From NCBI GenBank assembly GCA_022376925.1, contig JAIOJX010000032.1, positions 168,169,979-168,233,978 of the forward strand: a DNA stretch of 64,000 nt. The letters are read 5' to 3'. Below the pieces are notes generated by a model. The model was not told where the DNA came from. It made no database searches and saw only the letters and a list, made by a program, of their open reading frames with translations. This stretch comes from Tragulus kanchil (lineage: Eukaryota > Chordata > Mammalia > Artiodactyla > Tragulidae). Both the position numbers and the translations under genes were made by a program. This document shows, piece after piece, positions 57,201 to 64,000 of this stretch. Position 1 is the first letter of the stretch; each line of letters opens with the position of its first letter.

Positions 57201-60200
57201 TCGGCTCTGGAAAGTCCTGCACGAGGGAACGCTGCCTCTGCACGGGGCGCCCACAGCCCAGCCGAGCTCGGCTCGGCGGAGGAACGGCCCAGCCCCACCC
57301 CGCCAGGGTCTGCGCCCCCTGGACACGCGGGGTCAGGGCAAGCTCAGCCAAGGTGCTCCGCGCCCGGGCCGTGAGGGCCCTCCCTGCCGGCTGCCGACCG
57401 TGTGCGGGCTCCCTGTCCCCGGGCCGGCCCCGCGGGGGCCCTGAGGGGGGCTGCACGGGAAGCCGCCCAGGAGCAGGTGCGCCCGAGAGGCCCGGGACGG
57501 CACGGGGTGGGCAGGGCAGGGAGAGGCCGGGCCGAGCGGGAGGGTGGGCTCACCGAGGTACCGCAGCACGGCCTCCAGCGGCTTCCGCGTGGCCTGCTTC
57601 AGCACCAGCGGGCTCTGGGAGGCCTCGGGCAGCCGCGCGGTGCCTGCGGGGAGCCGGGGTCAGCGCGCACACCTGCCGGCGCCGCGCCCCGCACGCCCCA
57701 CCCGCCCCCGCGGGAGGACTCACACTCAGCCTTGATGGCCGCGCTGTTGATGGGCATGTAGGGGTGCCGGGCCGCGTGCCACGGGCGCAGAATCTCACGG
57801 CACAGGCGCCGGGCGATGCGCGTGAGCTTGGTGGTGTGCAGGTAGAAGGCCTGCCGTGTCTTCATGGCGAACTTGGGGCTCCCGCTGCTCCGCGCCGGGA
57901 TGCCGTGGGGGCTCTGCGGAAGGGGGCGCGCCGCCCCGACACAGCGCCATGACCGTGGGCCGGGCCGCAGGGGCGCGCGGGGCCGCGGGCGGGGCGGGGC
58001 GGGGCGGGGCGGAGCTTACCATGTTACTGCGGTTGGGTCCTGGCCTCTCTCCATCTAACCGGGTTGGCATTTTCAAGCCACCATATTTCTTCCAATATGT
58101 CCAACAAGACGCGCAGAGGCGACACTGCATGTTAGGGGGACCCCAAGAATACCACTGGTAAGACTGGGTGGCTACGGACAACAAAGTTGAAAATAGACGG
58201 ATTCTTAAGCAGAACCAGTGACGGCAGAGAGCATTTCACAGCTGTCTCCCGCCCGCGCCGCCCCAGGCCGCGCCGCCCCCAGGGCCCGGCACCCGCGCTC
58301 CCCGCACCCCCCACGGGGCTTCTCCGGGCAGGGTGCGCCCGCCCCCAGGCCCGCCCGGGACAGCGGGGGCGCCCAGGGCTGCGGACGGGGTGTGCCTGGG
58401 GGCACTTACTGTAACAGCTCTCGCAGGCCCGGCCGGCCCCAGGGCTCTGGCCTGGCGCGCCCGCGCCGTTCACCACGCCCGTCTTGACGTTATTGACGCT
58501 GATCTGGTTCGGGTTTGGCTTGTTACTTAGGCAGGGAGAGAGGGAGGGCGTCACGGGGGCACGGAGCCCTGAGCCCAAGGCTCCAGGCCCCGGCAGACCC
58601 GGCCCAGACCTTCCCGGCTCCGGGGTAGCTGCCGACCCCTGCCCTGAGCTCCAGAACCAGCCCCGCCTCGCCAGCACCCCGGCTGCCCCTACGCCTCGGC
58701 GCTCAGCTCAGCTCCGAGCTGAATCCCAGGCTGGGTGAGCTCCGGCCCCCGTGCTGCCTGGCAGGCTGAGGGGGGGTCCGGGCCCGGCCCCAGACCTGGG
58801 CTCCGATGGCAGCCCTCCCCAGGCCCTGAGCCACACGTGGCCACGAGACGCCAACGCTCAGCCGGCCCCGGCCCGGGGACGTGGAGACACGGCAGGGCTG
58901 TGGGGTCACTTACTAGTTGGGGATGTAAACTTGCTTCAACTTGCTCTCCGCTTCAGCTGCTTTCAAGCGTTTCTTGAAACACAGAACAGAGGGTCAGAGG
59001 GGCCGGCCGGCGAGGCTGGAGAGGGGCGGCCCCGGCCCGGCCCGGCCCGGCCTCACCTGCTGCACGTATCTGTCGGTGGTCTTCCACATGTAGTAGTACT
59101 CGATGATGCTGGTGAGCGACTTCCAGGGCAGCTGCGCAGGAGGGCTGTGTCAGGCGCGGCTGCTGAGCCCAGCCCAGGAGGAGGAGGGCGCTCCCTGGCC
59201 GCGGTCTGCGCCCCGGCCCGCCCTTCCTCTCCTGGCAACGTCTGCGTGCCACGGGAGCCTCCTGCCCGGGCTCCGTCCCCGGGACAGCGCCTGCGCCCTG
59301 CTGCGCTCCCTCCCCTGGGCCACAGCACCGAGGGGGTGGGGGTGGGCACCTCGTCATGCACCCGCCCAGGCTGCGGGCGGCACACGTGTGCACGCTCTGC
59401 TCTCACCGCTCGGCGCCAGCCCGGGCTCACAGGCCACAGGCCAGTCCAGCACGGCCGTCAGCTCGGCACCACCTCCAGGCCGACCGCCCCGCTGCCCGCC
59501 CCACGGCCACATTCACCCAGGCGCCGGCCGGGGCGAGCCGAGAACGCGGCTGTCCCGCGACCCGAGGGCCCGTGGCAGAGGCTGCGGGAGCGGCCGCCTG
59601 CAGGCTGCCCGGGGCTGGGCCGCCCTCCCGGCTCTCCGCTGGGCTACTTTCCGCGCGAGGAGGCCCGGGCGAGGGCCAGCTCCCCGGCTCAGCCTGTGCA
59701 GGTCCCCGAGGACCTCTGGGGCCACTGCTCTGCCTCTCCGCCCGCGGGCCGGGCTGCCTCCCGTGGCGGCCTCCCGACAGCCGCGCGACTGTCACAGCGG
59801 AGAGGCCACTCGGAACCCGACGCCAGCACGGCGGCTGCATCCCGGCCCCTCCTCGAGGCTCGTGGTCCGGCCACCCCGGCCACCCCTGCTGCCCTCTTCT
59901 GCGTGACCAACGGTTCGCCTCCTTTCAGACAAACTCAAGTGAGCTCCAGGGTCTGAGAGGGCAGGAGGGGTCCCCGCAGGCTCGATTCCCACAGGCTCAC
60001 GGGGGTCCCTGCCAAGGCTGTCGCTGGAGAGAGCTGGGCCGGCTAACGACAGCCCACGCTCCGACACCCCAACGCACACACGCCGGGCCCTGCGCGCTGG
60101 CGAGGACCCGGGGGCCAGGCAGGCGCTCGTGGTCTTCCCCGGAGCCATGGACGGACGGGCCACGCGGCGGCCCAGGGATGCAGCACGGCCCCGGGCCCGA

Positions 60201-61679
60201 CCCACGGTACTCACGAAGTCTTGCTGAATGTCTGTGAAGTCTTTCCCGTACTTTTCCAGGGCCTCCTCGAAAAGGCTGGCCTCCGAGGCTGACCACTCCT
60301 CCATCTCGTCCCTGCAGAGCACGGGCCCGCCCTGCGGCACCAGGGCTGAGATGGCCTTGGCGACGTCGTACACGCTCCTGTGCAGCGTGTCCATGGCGTG
60401 GAACTGCAACAGGGCCCAGGGTCACCCGGTCTCCCCGCCCCAGCAGGGCCACACCTGCGTCACGGGCGGGAGGCCGCAGGACACGGGGCCTCCGGGGAGA
60501 GCAGGGGGAGCAGAGCTGCCGGAGAGCAAGGCGGGCGGGGCTGGCCCAGGCGCACTCGGCCAGCACACAACGGGTACTGACCCCAGGCAGGGTGCCACGG
60601 GCAGGAGGGCCCAGGCCAGCGCACGAGAGCCACCCTCTGGGAGGGGAGGAAGGAGCAGGGCGGCCCCAGCAGGACGCTGAGACAGCCACGAGCTGCGGTG
60701 GGGCTGCCGCCAGGGGACCAGAGCCCCGCACTGTGCCCCGGCAGGAGGGCCCGTGCCCAGGGCGCTGAGCTGAGCAGACGTGCTGGGCCTCGGGCGTCCA
60801 GCGGCCACTTACCAGAGTGATGTCCCGGGAGGCGGCCGCAGCACTCATGTGCAGGCTGGGCTGTCGCACAGAGCTGCTGCAGTCCAGGGCCCGAGCGAAC
60901 GTGCCCACAGAGCTGGGGAGGGACGGGGACACGCACCGCTGGGTGGACGGGCAGGAGGGGCGGCTGGACCCCCCAGACGGAGCTATCTCGAGATGGACCG
61001 CTCTGGTCTGGAGCGCGGGGATTCTCCGGGTCTCTGGGGGCTTTTCTCAGAGAGAGCCTCCAGGTCCCAGGGCAACGGCTCCCGGCCAGGAGGATGGGCA
61101 CCTGGCCCCCGTGCACTCACGAGGGCCCCTGCAGTCCAGGCCCACGGGCTGCCGGGGCGTCGGCCTGGGCAGCGGCTGCTCCTCAGAGCACGGCCGCTTT
61201 GCCTCCCGGAGGCCTGGGCCTTGCCACGTGCTCGCCAGCTGCCTCTGCCAAGCGCAGAGTCGGACAGGCACCCCGTGCCACCCCACCGTGCGGAAAAAGG
61301 CTCCCCCGGCCTGTGCCCGGCTCCCTCGGCCTCTGCCGACGGGCAGCCCTGAGCAGCTCCGCACGCAGAAGGGCCAGGCCCTGCCGGCCTCCCCAGGAAC
61401 CGAGAGGGGTGGCCCAACAGAGCAGGGCCCGGCCCCGTGGACCTCCCCTGCCCTCCACTGAGGGATCCCCGGCAGGCCAGACTTCCAACACAGTGCAGAG
61501 GTGGGCAGCCGTTAAGGCCTGTGGCCGGCTTGTGCCCTGGGGCTGGGCAGGCCACAGCCGCCCGCCCGGCACTCACCGAGCCACCACCAGGAACTGGTCG
61601 ATCTGCTTGTCCACAAGCGGGTTGCGTGCCTCCCACACCTTGGTCTCCAGCTTGGACTGGTCTCGGCCATCCTCCTCGC
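51201..61679 (-). CDS. MTA1: MTA1, metastasis-associated protein 1 (NuRD subunit), 5'-partial, 14 coding exons
   Basis: MTA1 is a nuclear scaffold of the NuRD deacetylase/remodelling complex. It recruits HDAC1/2 through ELM2-SANT and RBBP4/7 through its C-terminal part. Coding exons in transcript order: 61679-61577, 60912-60813, 60403-60215, 59131-59057, 58972-58914, 58525-58410, 58171-58020, 57913-57724, 57643-57554, 56746-56594, 56481-56446, 52819-52788, 52574-52423, 52342-52192 (or its copy 51351-51201). They give 531 residues plus stop, all phases consistent. Seen in order: end of ELM2 ([12 protein letters not shown]), SANT ([37 protein letters not shown]), GATA-type zinc finger (CESC then CRLC), RBBP-binding basic segments ([20 protein letters not shown]) and the MTA1-type C terminus [10 protein letters not shown], which excludes MTA2 (TNEPIVLED). 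The BAH-domain exons lie beyond 64000. The penultimate exon uses a GC donor. The 36-bp exon and the last two exons are wholly or partly duplicated in this sequence. Confidence 0.97.
51429..51551 (-). pseudogene. MTA1: Truncated, frameshifted copy of the MTA1 penultimate exon
   Basis: Copy of exon 52574-52423 cut off at the duplication junction, so it lacks its acceptor and first codons (GPSRNL...). It also contains several homopolymer-length differences that shift the frame. The intact exon is 52423-52574. The damage probably reflects low-quality sequence at a contig end rather than a real pseudo-exon. Confidence 0.85.
52820..55405 (-). other. MTA1: MTA1 intron between the 36-bp and 32-bp exons
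   Basis: Unique GC-rich intronic sequence to about 54620, then the left copy of a 1040-bp tandem duplication. GT-rich patches occur near 53420-53580. No coding sequence or known repeat is recognised in 52820-54620. If the duplication is real, the truncated exon copy at 55554-55660, which has no acceptor, is also intronic. Confidence 0.6.
54621..56700. repeat. Tandem direct duplication, unit 1040 bp, inside MTA1
   Basis: 54621-55660 is repeated at 55661-56700 with no length difference and about two base substitutions seen (near 55178/56218 and 55203/56243). The unit contains the intact 36-bp MTA1 exon (55406-55441 and 56446-56481) and most of the 153-bp exon upstream. The left copy of the 153-bp exon stops at the junction and has no splice acceptor. 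Probably an assembly overlap that was not merged. Confidence 0.95.
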
Positions 61680-64000
61680 CTGCGAGGAGGAAGTGCGGCG
61701 TGGTCAGGCCAACCAGGGCCAGGAGAAGCGCCCCAGAGCTCTCGGGTCCATGAGGGACGGGCCTGCTGCAGGTGGTTACGCACCTTCTGCTGGGGGGGGG
61801 GGGGCAGTGAGCCAGGGCGAGGCCGCGGCACGGGCCACACGCACACACAAGCGCAGACACACGCGAAGAGGCCCGTGTGCACACGCTAGGCAGGCCGGCA
61901 GAGGCACACGCACCCACGCCAGGGCCACGCGGGCACACGCACAGATGCGGTCAGGCCGGCGCCCCAGGGCAAGCATGGTGCAGGCCGGGCCTTGGCCTCT
62001 GGAGGCGGGCACCTGCCTGGAGGCACACGGGCCCTGGGAGGTGGCCTTAGGAGGGCGCTGGGCGCGTGGCCAGCTGGACACTCGGGCAGGAGGCTTCGGC
62101 CGGGCCAGCTGCGCCCTCCACCGGGACCCTGCAGGGCGGGGTGCCCGCCCCACGCCAGCGCCGGCACCACCAGCGCCCGCGGTGCCACTCTGCAGAGACA
62201 GCCCGCCGCCCGGGCCCCGGCGCCCAGGGCCGTCTCAGAGCCTCCTCGCTCGCCGTCAGCAGGCAGTGCGGGCGGCGCTCAGGGCCTGGCTCGGGGGTTT
62301 CTGCCTTGGGCAGCTGCCCGTGCCAAGCGCTGTCTGCCATGAGCCCCGGTCAGCAAGGGGAGAGGGGGCCAGAACCGGGTGGGGAGAACCCGCCAAGGGC
62401 AGCCCAGCCGGCGCAGGGAGGACAGAGGTCCCACCAGCTCCCCGGCCGAGTGCACCGCGCGCCCCACTCAGCTCAGCGCTCCGGCTCCACGGCCGCAGAC
62501 CCCCTCAGCCTCGGTCCCTCTCCCAGGCCCAGGAGCCCCGGCACACACCCGGCCTCTGGAGCCTGGCACGAGCACCGGCCCAGCGGCGGGAGGCTGCCAA
62601 GGACGCGTGCTCCCGGGCCCCGGGGCGGCACCAGGCCAGGGCTCACAGGAGGAGAGCCTGGCACCGCAGACGTGCGGCACCGACCCGGGGCTCGGGTGCA
62701 GAGACCTGAGAGGTCGGGGTCTCGGGGCTGCTCTGAGGGAAGCGTGACGGGGCACCCGGAGATCGAGCACAGGAGGACCTTCCTGGCGGTGCCTTGGCAG
62801 GCAGACCCTCCCCAGGGAAGGCAGGGTCCCAGTCCTCCTGGACCCACGGCCAGTCCCCGGCAACGTGGCCAAGCAGCAAAGCCCAGGCCGGGTGCCCCGC
62901 GCCGCGCTGCTCAGAGCCGGCATCCCGGAGCCCTCCGTGGACGTCACACGCCCTCAGGGCAGGGGTGCGGGTTCCCGTGTCGGCAGGGTGCAAGCTCCAG
63001 GAGGCACGGGAAGACAGGGCCAGGGTCAGGAGCAGGAAAGGCCCGGACTACAGGCGAAGCTCGCCCAGGGCGCCCCAAGGAGGAACCCGCCCCGCCAAAC
63101 ACCCAGGGACGGTCGGGAAATGCTCACGCCACCAGCGGTCTCCGAGGGCCTCACCAGGCACCCCCCAGTCACATGGCGACAACAGAGGCCTGGAGGCCCC
63201 TGGGACCCCGGGGGATGCTTGACCCTGGAGGGGGCCCAGGGCCAGCATCGCCAGCTCTACTTAAGCGGGAGGCTCAGCACAGAAGCCCCGGGAGGGACGC
63301 GCGCCGGCACAGGGCAGGACGGCAGCGCCTGCGAGGGCAGCCCGGCCAGAGCTGCCACGCGTGGACGGAGGGTGCCGTGCGCGCGCCGTCAGCCGGCCGG
63401 GGCCTCCTCCGGCCCCCGAGCGGACGGCAGCGCTCCGGAGACAGAGACTGCAGCCCCAACAGGGGCAGGAGGGCGTGGCGTGAGGGTCGGCAGATGTGTG
63501 CACACAGGCCAAGAGCACACATGTATGACAAGCAGCCCGGCCTTGGGGGCCCGGGGCCCGCATCCCCGCCAGGAACGGCGGCTGTGGGGGGGCGGCCAGG
63601 TGCTGCCCTGCGCGGAGAGCGGGGCGCAGCCACGAGCAGGGGCCGAGCTGACCCGTGCTCTACAGACGTGGGGGACACGAGGCCGCGAGAGCAGTGGCCA
63701 CGTGCTCCTGGGCACCACGCGGGGCCGACCTGCACACAGGGGACCGGCTCTGCCAGAGCACAGGTGCCAAAGTGCCCTGAGGCAAGAGTGGGCGCAGCGC
63801 GGCCACTGGGCCCACTTCACGGCAACGCCGCGGGGAGGACAGGCGGCCTCGAGCACACGGCCCCGGGAGGAAGCCCGCCCCCCACGCCCCGGCGGGTCGC
63901 GCGCCTGCCGTGTTGTGCAGTCAGCAACAGAGTGGCCGGAGGAGGGGTCACGTCTGTCCGTGCCCCCAGGCTGCCGGAGGCCTCGGGGACAGCACCACCC
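61680..64000 (-). other. MTA1: MTA1 intron upstream of the ELM2-end exon; no exon seen
   Basis: The exon ending at 61679 needs an upstream exon ending in the ELM2 segment preceding GEEDGRD. No such coding sequence is found to 64000, so the intron runs off the window. It is GC-rich with CA-rich patches near 61840-61960 and 63480-63530 and a 13-G run at 61792-61804. No SINE or other feature is recognised. Confidence 0.75.

Noticed and set aside
61781..61810. Possible MTA1 micro-exon reading PQQK after a C-rich tract
   Set aside because: A GT follows AAG, but the expected continuation of the BAH/ELM2 region is absent and the match is only four residues beside a G13 homopolymer.

Overview
The window is vertebrate nuclear DNA from a ruminant, probably a bovid. 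The evidence is many tRNA-derived Bov-tA/CHR-2 SINEs with a shared 'cttccctggtggtccagtgg'-type head, Bov-A2 (BovB-derived) elements and old L1 LINEs, together with GC-rich multi-exon genes that have GT-AG introns. There are no prokaryotic operons, no CRISPR array, and I found no undescribed biological system. All four recognisable genes lie on the minus strand. From right to left they are MTA1 (5' end off the window), CRIP2, CRIP1 and TEDC1. This is the gene order of human 14q32.33 next to the IGH locus, read in reverse, and probably corresponds to the distal end of cattle chromosome 21.

Layout. 1-2.3 kb is GC-rich and holds a CpG island that may be the TMEM121 promoter. 2.3-14.5 kb is a gene-free graveyard of nested L1 and SINE insertions. 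14.5-17.9 kb is GC-rich unique sequence. 17.9-24.4 kb is TEDC1 (8 coding exons, about 421 residues), with its CpG-island promoter to 24.7 kb. 26-29.5 kb is intergenic. 29.5-31.1 kb is CRIP1 (4 exons, 77 residues). 31.1-41 kb is intergenic and includes an apparently orphan CpG island at 39-40.2 kb. 41.0-47.8 kb is CRIP2 (8 exons, 209 residues) with its promoter. 47.8-50.6 kb is intergenic. 50.7-64 kb is the 3' three-quarters of MTA1 (14 coding exons from the ELM2 domain to the stop; BAH exons absent). I resolved every intron phase by hand, and all four reading frames close without a frameshift when the better copy of each duplicated exon is used.

The most striking feature is not a gene. At twelve places the sequence is present twice in direct tandem, nearly identical, with units of 0.65-1.14 kb (about 12.6 kb of extra sequence, roughly 20% of the window). 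The duplications ignore gene, intron and repeat boundaries. Their differences are mostly 1-3 base homopolymer indels crowded at the inner junction, and some chain so that a segment is present three times. This looks like unmerged contig or read overlaps in the assembly rather than biology. It nevertheless duplicates exons of TEDC1 and MTA1 in frame and would mislead automatic annotation.

The genes do not form one pathway. MTA1 is a NuRD chromatin-remodelling subunit, CRIP1 and CRIP2 are paralogous small LIM proteins, and TEDC1 belongs to the centriolar delta/epsilon-tubulin complex.
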